From Ziziphus jujuba (lineage: Eukaryota; Streptophyta; Magnoliopsida; Rosales; Rhamnaceae): a stretch of 64,000 nt of DNA. Positions 37,943 through 49,487 of this stretch are shown here, piece after piece; the first letter of the stretch is position 1, and every line of letters begins with the position of its first letter. Under the pieces are notes generated by a model, which did not search any database, was not told the origin of the DNA, and saw only the letters and a list, made by a program, of their open reading frames with translations. The stretch is from the NCBI RefSeq assembly GCF_031755915.1, contig NC_083387.1:8577001-8641000 (forward strand), written 5' to 3'. Position numbers and translations under genes: made by a program.

Positions 37943-39550
37943 AAGAAAAAATGAAAAAAGACAACAAATACCCATAGTTTATGCTTACGTGCATAGTATG
38001 TGATAAATTTGTTAGTGCATTAAACGGAAATCGTAAAAGGGACTAATAGTGTAAGGCTCAACTTAGTTTAGGGTGTAAAATACCTGAACATATTGTTCAG
38101 ATGCAAAGTGCAAAAGTGGATATAGTTTAGGAGGTAACAATGTTAATATCTTTAAGTGCTAATATATCAAGTATATAATTTTCATCTATGAAGATTTTAG
38201 TGTTAAATTATTAATTAATATGACACTTTTAACATTTTAATATGTTAATATATTCCCAATAAATTATTGTTCCCATGCTCTATATATATATATATATATA
38301 TATATAATCTGATTAAAATGAAAGTAGCTTCAAGTTTAAAACTTAAAGATCATTAAATTCAATCATATAGAGTTGTCAAAATTATAAAGTTATACAGTGT
38401 AACTTAATAATATCAAATTTTCAATCATTAAAATGATTAAAAACCAACTTATTTTCAAGTTTAAAACTATATATATACATATACATATATGTATATATAT
38501 ATATATGCAATCCTTATACTGTTATGATGATCAGTTCACATATTCTAGGTATTTGGAATCCAGTTGTATATAATTTATGCTATAAATTATTTAAATTAAT
38601 ATAATCGAATACCTTGGCTCCATTATAAAGTAGGAGATATCGTTCATAATAGTAAATATATATATATATATATAGTTTTTATTTTTTTCTGATCGAACTA
38701 CCTTTAGACATAAAAAGTTTGTCCTTTGAGATTATGACATCACTCATGCTTACTTTAAAGTATTCAAACAAGTGAAACATTTGAAGATTGGCGGATATTA
38801 TAATTTGTGGGAAACGATTTGAAAATAAACTAAATTGAGTCAAAATGAATACGTGGTACATATCAAAGTGTTGTATTAACGTTTGGTTAGAATAATGAAA
38901 TGAATGTGTGTATTAGGTAGTGGAACTAACATAGTGCCAAACTCATATATATATATATATATACACACATTAGACCTATATGACAATATACAGTACTTTA
39001 TGGACAATTGGTTCTGAAGCATCCATATTCATGTGCCAAGTTTTAATTAGTTTGTTCATCAGAACCGCCGGTATTCATTGGTAAAACTGGTTTACCATCT
39101 GCTTACCTACCACACATGCATGGATATTGTAATTTATATAAAATTGAACTCGTTAATTTGGCACGACTAATTGCTGTAATAACTATGAAGCCCATTAGAG
39201 CTAGCTATCAATTCCAACAACAACTCCAAAACATGTAGAATTTCATAGTCCCACGAAAAGGTTTCCCAATACGTACATATAATGTAAAAAAAGGGCTGAA
39301 CTTTTTGGTATGGAGTTTGGATACATGGGCTCTGTTTTTGGAATCAAGATTTAGATATATCTTTGTCAGCTGAGCAGACAGTGATAATCGTCGTTGAAGA
39401 AAACAATATTTTACATTTCAAAAAAAAAATACAAATAAAAAATAAAAAAGCAGACATATTATACTATGAGAAGAGGGCGAAAATTTGCTGCTTCAGGAAA
39501 GAGGCAATAACCAATTTTTTTTTTTTTTTTTTTTTTTGAAAAAAGAGATT
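35757..39550. other. AT-rich intergenic region upstream of the P450
   Basis: No gene is supported. Contents: P450 upstream sequence (to about 37 kb), (AT)n runs near 36343, 36480-36503, 37081-37105, 38282-38307 and 38943-38962, an ATCT tetranucleotide repeat at about 36453-36473, a C-rich run at 37471-37490 joined to a GA run of about 75 bases (37494-37567), and an A run of about 29 bases near 37912-37940. Confidence 0.6.
37471..37567. repeat. C-rich tract plus (GA)n microsatellite
   Basis: Two C9-C10 runs split by a single A are followed by AAA and an uninterrupted GA repeat of about 37 units, the longest simple repeat in the window. Confidence 0.95.
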
Positions 39551-40810
39551 ACCGGGTGGAGTATCATGTATAGTGATATGTTTATAATCCAAATCAGGTT
39601 AATTTGCCTTAATTCAGCCTTATACGTGGAATAAGATATTCGGCTTCTAGGCGGATGGCTCCGGTTTCCAGATTTCATTATCCATGGGATAAGCCACACC
39701 AAACACGAATAAGGATATACCTGCTTCAACTAAAATTTGTGCTTAATACATACCATCCTTTAATTCCATATATATCTAAAAATAGAAGATCTTTACCTCC
39801 TTTAATTTCATATGTATCTAAAAATAGAAGATCTTTACCTTTTTTTTTTTTTTTGGGAAAACAATGCATCATTAGGAAGAATTAAATTTCATTTTTGGGA
39901 AAAATAGATTTTTATCCGTCTTTATTTATGGGAACCTTTGCTTTTTGTATGTAGATTGGGTTAGTAATCGGGTAATGGGTCTAGAAATGGTAATTAATGC
40001 TTTTTTAGAAAACTCACTTTGTTATGTCCAGGTTGTACGTATCTTTCATAAAAATAAAAATAAAAGAAATAAAAAAGAAAATGACCTCTATTTTATTTAA
40101 GACATCGTACGGAAATATCACACCAAATAAAAAATAATGGAAATTAAATTTTGGGCATTAATTAGAGGGTTAACTCAAAAAAGATTACCGATGTGTAATT
40201 TTGGTCAAGCTATTTATTTCGTCACGTGAGAGAACGTGTTGCACTATAGGCTGATCCGTATGTATGTATACCTTCTTTTTTGCTGTGAGATCCATATCCA
40301 TATAATTTATATGTTTGATTGAGTAATAATGAAATTAGGGAACATATATTTGGTAGTCCAATAAATACAATCCCAAACCCCTTTTAGCCTCTTTTTTTTT
40401 TTTTTTTTTTTTTGTCTTTTCTTTTCTGAAAGACCGTATTGCAGGGTTTGATAGTTCTTTATAAATATTATTATTATTTTTTTTAAAGGAAAGCTTTTTA
40501 AACTCTTAAAAATACTGTCAAGAGAGAAAGAATAATTAATTTATAAGAAGATCTTCTACCATATATTCCATTTAATAATATTAATAAATAATAATAACCA
40601 TGATCACTAACCCGAAAAAATCTTCTATGGATATGTACATATTTGTTCCTTTTTTTTTTTGGGGCCAAGTTATTCCATTCTTTACTTGCGAGACACCGTG
40701 CATGAGTTACAAATTGGATCGTTATTGGGTCTAGGAAATTGGAATTAAGCTTTTGTCATTCTTTCTTGCTTGGGCTTCTTTTAATCCATTTTCAACTATT
40801 CATTTTCAAC
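39551..40810. repeat. Dispersed duplication A, copy 1
   Basis: Starts near GTGGAGTATCATGTATAGTG and stays similar, with substitutions and indels, to 48336-49487 in the same orientation over more than 1.1 kb. Shared landmarks include ATCCATGGGATAAGCCACAC and CATCGTACGG(A/C)AATATCACACC. It carries an internal 40-bp duplication at about 39760-39840. No coding capacity is recognised; the source may be an old noncoding transposon or an intergenic duplication. Confidence 0.85.
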
Positions 40811-41060
40811 GTAGAAGAGCTTCCAGTATTCCTTCTTCATTCTTCTATGTTAGAATATGTTGACATACATGAAGTCAGTTTCATCATTGGATAAACAGTG
40901 AGAGCTGCTTATAGGAAAACAATAGAATGGCTTACAGAGCATCTTAAAAGGGTTTCCAACGTTCCTTCTTCATTCTCTTCTCCTATCAAGTTTTAAGCAA
41001 AAGCTCTTAAACCAAAAATGCAAAGCTAAAATCTAAGCTTAAAATAAGAGTATATCTTAC

Positions 41061-41166
41061 CATTTTCATTAACTGCTCTAGCTACCATCTTTTCAGAAAA
41101 TCCCATTCCAACAAAATGATCAATTACCTTGGAATTGGATCTAGATGCAATGGAAGAACATATAAC
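41061..41166 (-). pseudogene. Isolated UBA-type exon resembling DRM methyltransferases
   Basis: On the minus strand an open 106-bp exon is flanked by an intact acceptor (CATCAG|GTTATATG) and donor (AAAATG|GTAAGATA). It reads SSIASRSNSKVIDHFVGMGF then SEKMVARAVNENG, closely resembling the UBA repeats at the N-terminus of DRM-type de novo DNA methyltransferases. No other UBA or methyltransferase exon is found nearby on this strand, so I take it as a gene fragment captured or left behind by rearrangement. Other UBA proteins remain possible. It has no in-frame stop. Confidence 0.5.
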
Positions 41167-41384
41167 CTGATGTAAGATAAGAATAAGATATAAAATGTAC
41201 TTATTCTTAATTAAAATAATGTTAAACAAAAAAAAAAATGCATATTAACATGAAAACTTATTTGAATCTATTGCAAAAGAGAAGAATTTAATAATTTATC
41301 TATGACAATATCTCAGCATAAACAAGCAGATGAAATATTTTAAATAAATATCTGCATGTTCTTTATTTGTATTTTTGGTTTTAA

Positions 41385-41900
41385 TTTCAGGCACAATGGC
41401 ACTGTCATTGATGCATGTGGCAAATATCTTCAACGACTTTCTCTTTTGCTACATCGAAGAATCTAAGCGTGCACATTGCTTAGAATTTTTTAGGAGATGT
41501 TTGAGGCAACTGGGAAATCAATAGGGCAATCCAGATGATTATCGTTTTAATGAGGTGAATACTTGACTGCAGCTAATCCTGACATAGTATGAAGAAGATA
41601 TGTCGCTGCTTTACCAAAGTAGAAGGCTTTTGTTGAGGATAATGAGATAATACTTGTGGAAGATATGTCGCTGCTTGACCAAATCAGAAGGCGTTTGTTG
41701 AGGATAATGAGACGATACTTGTGGGAGAACTATCCTAGTGCAATTTTGCCATCGGATGGAATAAAGTTATGGACACTACACATGATGAAAGGGATGATGA
41801 TGCAAGAGATGATGTTGCAGTGTGATCTAGGAGCCCAACACTGAGCCACAAGTTGATTTAATGGAGGAGCTTGCACAATTGTTGAATGTTCCTGATTATG
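41385..41900 (+). pseudogene. Broken fragment of an unrecognised gene, with an internal 65-bp duplication
   Basis: After an acceptor-like TTAATTTCAG the plus strand contains short open stretches in shifting frames, including HNGTVIDACGKYLQRLSLL, EYLTAANPDIV and a final EPQVDLMEELAQLLNVPDYV. Stops and frame changes interrupt them. A 65-bp unit starting GAAGATATGTCGCTGCTT is directly repeated at 41594 and 41659. The last 130 bases recur at 42407-42535. I do not recognise the parent family. Confidence 0.45.
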
Positions 41901-42406
41901 TCTATAACATGTGATTAATGCTATAAAATATATATTATTACATTTTCAGAAATACTATGACTATAAAAAATCTTACTTTTTTATAGCATTATAAAATATA
42001 TATTATTACATTTTCAGAAATGCTATAACAGTCTACGTTATAAAAAATTTTACTTTTTTATAGCATTTTTAAAGTGTTATGCTAAATGTTATAAATGATC
42101 ATTTAATAGCATTTTGTCCTATATTATTATGTTATTTTAATAGCAATTATAAACATTATGATTAATATATTAATAGCATTTGAAAGTGCTATATTAATTT
42201 AATTTAATAGCAATTCTAAATGCTATGTTTGTTAGATTTCATAACACTTGCAAATGTAATGTTAAATACATTTTATAATATTTGAAAATTCTATGTCAAA
42301 GAGATTTCAAAACATTTTTAAATGCTATGACCAATACAATGGTAGATATTGTAAATGTAATATTAGATACATTTTACATCATTTGAAAGTGTTATATTAA
42401 AGCTAT
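41901..42406. repeat. AATAGCATTT/AAATGCTAT repeat block, copy a
   Basis: AT-rich sequence dominated by short inverted pairs of AATAGCATTT and AAATGCTAT type. A tandem subunit of about 70-85 bp (around TATATTATTACATTTTCAGA) occurs at about 41930 and 42000. Related blocks lie at 45884-46055 and 46085-46520. Dense subterminal hairpin motifs like these are typical of CACTA-type DNA transposons, but a complete terminal inverted repeat was not found. Confidence 0.6.
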
Positions 42407-42535
42407 TGACACTACACATGATAAAAGGGATGACGATACAGTGTTGGCAGCCATGGAGCACCCAGCATGCCAACACTCAACCACAAGCTGATTTAATGGA
42501 GGAGCTTGCACAATTGTTGAATGTTCCTGATTATG
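42407..42535 (+). pseudogene. Second copy of the unrecognised gene fragment, split by a solo LTR
   Basis: Starting GACACTACACATGATAAAAG and ending GTTCCTGATTATG, this matches 41771-41900 with small indels that break the frame. Its continuation (TCTATAATACGG) resumes at 45251 beyond the LTR insertion. Confidence 0.6.
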
Positions 42536-45245
42536 TGTAACATCCCGTCCCAAAGTACAACAGAAATTTTTCAACTTTGACCGAGGTTGACCGTTGACCG
42601 TTAACCGAAGGGTCAAAAGTTGACTTTTTGACTTGGATGGAATTCTAGGTTGACTGAGGTACCGTTACGAAGTACACGTTGGCACGAGTTAGTAGACTAG
42701 TAGCACGTCGAAAACGGAGCTACGGTTTGAAATGGGCAAAACAAGTTGAGGTCCAAACTGTCAAGGGGTACCGGAGTTGACTTTTTATTCATGCAAATTT
42801 GAGCTTTAACTCATGCATGGTTGTAAAGTGCTCGTCGATACGAGTCCATAGACTAGCGGCACGTCCGATTTGGACATGTGGTTTGAAAGTTATGGACCTG
42901 TGGAGTTTTTCAAATATTGTATTATTTTAATATTATTTTTAAACGTGTAACAATGTGCCAAGTGTTACTTAATAAATGTGATCATGTGTCACCATGTTGA
43001 GATGTCACATGTCAACCATGTTTAATATCATATTATCTTATTATTATTTTTAATATATTTTCTATTTTTTCTTTTCCCCCACGTGGGAAAAATGCCAGCC
43101 ACCCCGAGCCTTCTTCTTCTTCTTCTTCCTCCTTCTTCTTCCTTTCCTTTCCTTCTTCCTCTCGGGCTGTCGCCGTTTCTTTGTTTCCGGCCACCACCTT
43201 GCTACACGCGCCGGCCAGAGATGAGCGGGGGACGAAGGCGAGCTCGGCAGCAAAATTTCACGGTCACCGGACGCGCCCAGATCGGGCAGGAGAAGCCGCC
43301 GGTCGGAAATTTTCTCTCTCCTCTTTTCTTGTGTTTTCCGGCCAACCCAGCTCGACCCATACCTCTATCCCACCATTTTCGACCCCTTTGAGTCCATTTC
43401 CGGGGTTAGATTGCCCAAAATCCCCACCGTTTGAGAGATCCCTCAAGTTTAAACTCGGCCGAAACTTTCCAGCCAAATTCCGGCCACCGCCGGTTGAATT
43501 GAGCTCAATGGAGGTCGGTAATGTGATCCTCATCTCACAAGCTTTCCATAAACATATAATTTGTCAATTTTGGTTAACATTTGCGTTTAATCCCCCGGAT
43601 ATCGAGTATTATTTACCCGAATAAAATATTAATTTATTTGGCTGTGTGTGAATTGTGTTCTAGGAACACGTGTGCATTGTAGAATCGATCCTATGGTGGA
43701 TCATGGTTTAATTGCGTGTTTCAGGTGAGTGACCCACCTTTAAAAATATTTTGGGCAATTAATTATATTTAATTGGTGTTTAATTGATATTTGAAATTAT
43801 GCTCATGTGGTGCAATTTAATTATAATTGTGGAAAATTATTATTTATTGTGATTTAATTTTATTTATTACGCATGAGTAAGGTATTTTCAGTAATAAATC
43901 ATATGTAATTTTAATATTATTTTTTGGGCATAATTGGTTTAAATATTTTAAGAAAAATATTTGTTTAATTGGTGGTTTAAATTTTATAATTATGCCCGTG
44001 GAATATTATTTGTTGGACCTCGTGTTACGAGAAAAATTATTTTTATATTGTTATCGATGGTTTCGTACCGGGTATGTTAAAGGAAAATATGTGGGATGAT
44101 AAATTTGAAAACTGGTATATTTTCCACGGTAATTTTTGGAAAATTGGTACGGTTATAATTAATTTAATAATTATTTTAGACGCACTCATTCAGTATTGGT
44201 GTTCCGGTGTATATGTGGTTAGCACGCAAGTATTATGTCTCCCGTGAGTTGCCATTGGACCGAGGGCAGGCAAGTCTTATATATTGCGCATCAACCACCC
44301 CCCTCCTTGGCCGGGATGACGGTTTCAGCAGCGGTACTGTCGAGACGCCAAAGTGCTGTATGCAAGTTTCTCTCTTTAATCTCCTGCCAGTCGGTGCTTG
44401 GGACGCTGGGTATCGGAGGGTATCACTGGTATATGGTGTGGTGCATCAAGTATAAATTTTCGGATGGAAATTTCAAACCCCAAAGTATATAAAAATTGTT
44501 TATTATATCTTATTACATTTTATTTATATTTGGGCTATTATCTATTGTTTATTAAATTAATTGATCTCTTGGGTTTTGGAAAATATGAATAACGGGTTTT
44601 ATGAAAATGTTTTAAAAGGGAAACATTTCCAACGGAGTGAATAGTGAGGGTTTTGCGAGAAATTATTACTTTCAATTGTTTATTAATTATTTATCTATTT
44701 AATTGTCGGTATTAAATTAAATTCTCTTATTTGTTATATTATTAATATTAAAAGTATTCAGTAGATAGGGTCACTCACTGAGATGATTAGCATCTCACAT
44801 TTTTAAATTTCTTTCCCCTAGGTCCAGGTTGGGAGACGTTGATCGTTCGGAGCGAGCCCAGCGTCTCAGTTCGTTGCCGAAAGTCCAAGAAGTATTTCTT
44901 CCCTTTTTCCTCTTCATCTTGTATTGCTTCTTTATCTGTCATCGTATTAATTCCACATTTAATTGTATAATGCTCTGTATACTGTATTGGACATGTCGTT
45001 ATTAAATACTGCACTGGATTACTGTTATTCATTTGAAGTGCTGTAAATTTGTGGAATTATATTGTAGTAACGTGGGAGGAATAAGGGGATGTTTTTAGAA
45101 GTGTGTTTTTAGTGCAGGAAAATTTTGGTTAGTCCTACCCTTAGGGGAGGTACTGCAGGATTTTCCGTTGGAAGGTTCGGTGGTATTTCCCTGGGATCAG
45201 GGCTTGTCTAGGGTTCCGGTGAGGAATTTTGGACGGGTCCTGACA
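42536..45245. mobile_element. Solo LTR of an LTR retrotransposon, 2.7 kb
   Basis: The element begins TGTAACATCCCGTCCC and ends GGACGGGTCCTGACA: TG...CA ends with an imperfect terminal inverted repeat. It is flanked by the 5-bp direct repeat TTATG (42531-42535 and 45246-45250). The paralogous unit at 41881-41916 reads straight through this point (CCTGATTATGTCTATAACAT), showing the empty target. No second LTR, primer-binding site or gag-pol coding is seen inside, so this is a solo LTR rather than a full element. A GC-rich 43.08-43.53 kb section with short open frames stands out. I infer Gypsy-type from length and end motif only. Confidence 0.85.
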
Positions 45246-45660
45246 TTATGTCTATAATACGGTTGACAATGAAGGTCATTGGATATACAATGGCAATTCA
45301 TGTCCAATACTCAGATGATTTATAAACCATCTTGGAGCAGCTGATTGAGGACAAAAAGTAATGCCAAATCTACAAGAATTTGCGATTGTGGAGGACCCCT
45401 TTAAGCAACATCCTTATGATGCAAAAAGCAATGGTGATTACATCAATGACGGAGGAGGAGGACAAGGACCAGGGGGAGGACTAAGAGGAAGAGGACGTGG
45501 ATATGTAAAAAGAGAACATCCATACATTGGGAGAGGAGGACAGGGATATATAGGAAGAGTAGTAATGCGTGGAGGATGAGGAGGTAGTGGAGGGCAAGGA
45601 GGTCGCAAACCAAATGCTGAAGAATATATACAAGTACTAAAAATTCTGGTTTCTTTCTCG
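45246..45660 (+). pseudogene. Unrecognised gene fragment with Gly/Arg-rich tail
   Basis: The frame continues from the fragment interrupted by the LTR (VYNTVDNEGHWIYNGNSCPI), meets a stop, then reopens at 45361 for 72 codons. It starts MPNLQEFAIVEDPFKQHPYD, followed by a Gly/Arg-rich segment (GGGLRGRGRGYVKREH, GRGGQGYIGRV). Codons after the stop at 45577-45579 remain Gly/Arg-rich in frame, suggesting a recent stop. RGG-like tails bind RNA in many proteins, but I cannot name this family. Confidence 0.4.
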
Positions 45661-45883
45661 CTTTCTTTTGCCTTCCTCCTATGTTAATTATCTTATACCT
45701 GTTGTAGCCTTAAAAATTGTGGCATGTTTCTTGTCAATTTAATAATCTACTTTATGAGCTTTCTTTTTATCCCTCTTTCGTCTTCATCTATTTCCTGTTT
45801 GTGATATATTATCTTGTGTCTCATATTTTAAAATATTCCAATAGCTTATGCATTTATTTGAGCAACTGCAGAAGGTGCATTTG

Positions 45884-46860
45884 TAAGTGCTATATTAATT
45901 TAATTTAATAGCAATTCTAAATGCTATGTTTGGTAAATTTCATAACACTTGCAAACGTGATGTTAAGTACATTTTATAATATTTGAAAATGCTATGTCAA
46001 ATAGATTTTATAACAGTTTTAAATGCTATGATCAACACAATGTATAAATTGATGTTGATGCTGGATACACTACAACGTGTATTGTTTTTATAATATGTGA
46101 TTAATATTATAAAAGATATATTATTAAATTTTCAGAAATGCTATGACAGTCCATACTATAAAAAATCTTACTTCTTATAACATTTTTGAAATGCTATACT
46201 AAATGCTATAAATAATCATTTAATAGCATTTGTCCTATGTTATTATGCTATTTTAATAGCGATTATAAACATTCTGATTAATATATTAATAACATTTGTA
46301 AGTGCTATGTTAATTTAATTTAATATCAATTCTAAATACTATGTTTGGTAGATTTCATAGCACTTGAAAATGTAATATTAAATACATTTAATATGTTTGA
46401 AAATGTTATGTCAACTAGATTTCATAACATTTTTAAATGCAATGATCAATACAGTGATAGGTATTGTAAATATGATTCATTTTTTGTCATTTGAAAGTGT
46501 TATATTAAATTGATTCATAGCATTTCAAAATGTTGATTAACATTTTAAAAATTATAATACAATGACATTTGAAAATATCACAAAATGACCACTTTAGTAT
46601 ATTTAATAAACTAGTGACACTCATAGCAATTATCATGGATACCAATGTAACTAAAAGTTATAATAATAAGCATTATTAAAAAAATTATTATTGACATTTT
46701 AAAATCTCATTAAAAGATATAAAATGTCACTAGATAAAACTAGTTATTTGGTTTAGTAACATTTGAAATTGACATATAAAAATAAATATTGACAATTAAA
46801 AATGTCACAAGATGTTATATTAATTTATTATTGAAAATGACACAAAAAAATATTTATAAA
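45884..46860. repeat. AATAGCATTT/AAATGCTAT repeat blocks, copies b and c, and related motifs
   Basis: Two further copies of the block at 41901-42406: about 45884-46055, and 46085-46520 after the motif ACACTACAACGTG near 46066. CACTACAA is the usual terminus of plant CACTA transposons, but here it sits between copies and no matching 3' end was found. From about 46550 to 46860 a related set of TGACATTT/AAATGTCA inverted motifs follows. Confidence 0.55.
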
Positions 46861-47790
46861 GTACTTAGTATATCTAGCTCACCACCAAAAAATAAAAATA
46901 AAAATCAAAAAAATGAAGAAGATACCTAGTGTATCTAGTGAAATTCTATTGTCAAACAATATTGAATCTTGTATAACCAAAATAGCATCTTCTTTTTACT
47001 TCATAGATTCTTCCAAAAACTGAAACAAAAAATGACTTGTTAGTCTATAAAACTATAAGTTTGATCGTATATTCATTACTAACAATAATCATGTAAAATA
47101 GATTATAAATAATACAAAATATAATTAGTTTAATAGACTGTAATATTACCTAATTTTTAATGAAACCATTAATTAAACTTTTTATACAAGCCATTTCATC
47201 TTCTAGCTCTAACTTCTTATCTTGCATTTGATTGGCATATAAAATATTATTTATTTTTTTCATATAAAATATATTAAGTGTTTAAACAAAATGGCAAGAA
47301 TTTGATTTGTAGGGCGGAGAGTTTGATTAAAACTACAAAAAAAGAAAGAAGAAAAAAGAAAAAACACACACTATTTATGTCACTGTTGACAATCACAAAT
47401 GGCTTCGTCATTGATTTAATAAGCTGCCATGAGTTTGTTTTTCATCATTAGTGATCATAATGGCTCCAAAGCTGATTTATCAAAATTGTTATCATTGATT
47501 TATTTTTCATATACATTTTAGTTTAGATAATGAAATATGACTTTAGTTATACTCCATTTTAGCTTTTTCTTTTTTTCTTTTTTTTTTAATAAATATTTGG
47601 CCGTTTGAATTGCTTATGCGAAAGGATAAAAGTAACAATTCACGTGCAAAGGAGATTAGTAACACGAAGCCTTCTCCATCAAGGAAAAACTCTATAATGA
47701 AGCTAAATTGGTATTGTTTTAGCCTAGGGAGCACCGATTCGATTTTGATTTTGGGCTTGTTTTTGAGCTTGTTATGGCGTTAATCTACCA
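46861..47790. other. AT-rich sequence without recognised genes
   Basis: I see only AT-rich sequence with A- and T-runs here; short open frames are low in complexity. Confidence 0.5.
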
Positions 47791-48334
47791 AAGTCTTTTG
47801 ATTGACCAGATAAAAGGTCTTTATCTTCTAGTGGGGAAGCTTCCAATAACCAAAGAAATGTCATTATCTTAATCAATCATATTATAGGATGACTTGGTAC
47901 GAATTAGATTTACAGCTCCAAACCAAACAGAGCCTTTCTTTTATCCTTGAAGTTAATTTGTCTTCGGAGTTTCCAACCAAATCTCCCAATTCTTGTTGCC
48001 ATTTTACTTGTATTCATAGACAACCCTTAATCGTTTTTATTTTTTATTTATTTATATAATTTTTTATGATAAGAATTTTGAAATATCATATCTTAATTTC
48101 AAATCCCCTTAAATCCATAGAGAGAGCGGGAGAAAGTTATAGATTTTCTTTTTCGCCTTAAAAAACAACTTTTAACAATTTATTTATCATCCTGAAGTAT
48201 TCCCAATATTAAATATCTATTAAAAAAATTCATTAACAATCAACTCTTAACCTTTCATAAAATTCCTTTGTTCCCCAAAAGTTATTCCTAATTTAATTCC
48301 AACAATTCTGATATATATATATATATATATATAT
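47791..48334. repeat. Dispersed duplication B, copy 1
   Basis: Begins around ATTGACCAGATAAAAGGTCT and matches 50912-51465 in the same orientation, including GAAATGTCATTATCTTAATC and TTTGAAATATCATATCTTAA. It ends in an (AT)n run at 48311-48335 that directly abuts copy 2 of duplication A. Confidence 0.85.
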
Positions 48335-48335
48335 C

Positions 48336-49487
48336 CGGTGGAGTATCATCTAAAGGGATATGTTTACAATCCAAATCAGGTTTGCCTTTAATTCGGCCTC
48401 ATATGTGGAATAAGATATCCGGCTTCCAGACAGATGGCTCCGGTTTCCAGATTTTCATCATCCATGGGATAAGCCACACCAAAACACGGATGAGGATGTA
48501 CCTGCTTCAATTAAAATTTGTGCTTAATACGTACCATCCTTTAATTTGATATATATCTAAAAATAAAAGATCCTTGTTTTTTTTTTCTTTGAAAAATATG
48601 CTTCATTTGGAAGAATTAAATTTTTTTGGGGAAAAAATAGATTCTTTATTTATGGGAACCTTTGCTTCTTCTATTTAGATTGGGTTAGTAATCGGGTAAT
48701 GGGTCTAGAAATGGTAATTCATGCTTTTTATCATTCATAAAAAGAGAAAAACGTACACGTGTATCGCTATTTTATTTAAGACATCGTACGGCAATATCAC
48801 ACCAAATAAAAAAAATAACGGAAATTACATTTTGGGCATTTATTAAAGGGTAAATTCAAAAAATATTACCAATTTGTAATTTTGGTTAAGCTATTCATTT
48901 CATTACGTGAGAGATCGTATTGCATTATTATAAATTGATTCATATATATATATATATATACCTTCTTTTTTGCTATGAGATCCATATCCATATAACTTAT
49001 ATGTTTGATTTTTCTTTTTTTAGCTAAAAATATGTTTGGCAGTCCAATAAATACAATCCAAAACACTGTATTTTAGGCTTTTAACCATATTTCAAGTTTT
49101 TATTTTTATTTTTATTCTTTTTTGGAGGACCGTAATGCAGGCTTGATAATTCTTTATAATTTTTTTTTTTTAAGGAAATCTTTTTAAACTACTAAAAAAA
49201 TAGTCGAGAGAGAAAAAATAATTAATTTATAGTAAGATCTTCTACCATATATTCCATTTAATAATAATAATAACCATGATCACTAACCGAAAAAAATCTT
49301 CTATGCATATATATACATATATATTCCATTTTTTTTCCTTTGGGCTGAATTATTCCATTGTTTACTTGCCAGGCATCGTGCATAAATTATAAATTGGATC
49401 CTTATTGGGTCTTGGAAATAGGAATTATGCTTTTGTTATTCTTTCTTGTTTGGGCTTCTTTTTAACACATTTTCAATTGCTCATTCC
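48336..49487. repeat. Dispersed duplication A, copy 2
   Basis: Direct-orientation copy of 39551-40810, diverged by substitutions and indels. Followed by a CTT/T-rich tract (about 49488-49560). Confidence 0.85.

Noticed and set aside
43083..43624. Open frames of 90-150 codons inside the solo LTR
   Set aside because: They overlap in several frames within a GC-rich LTR section, start with low-complexity Leu/Ser runs and match no retroelement domain I know.
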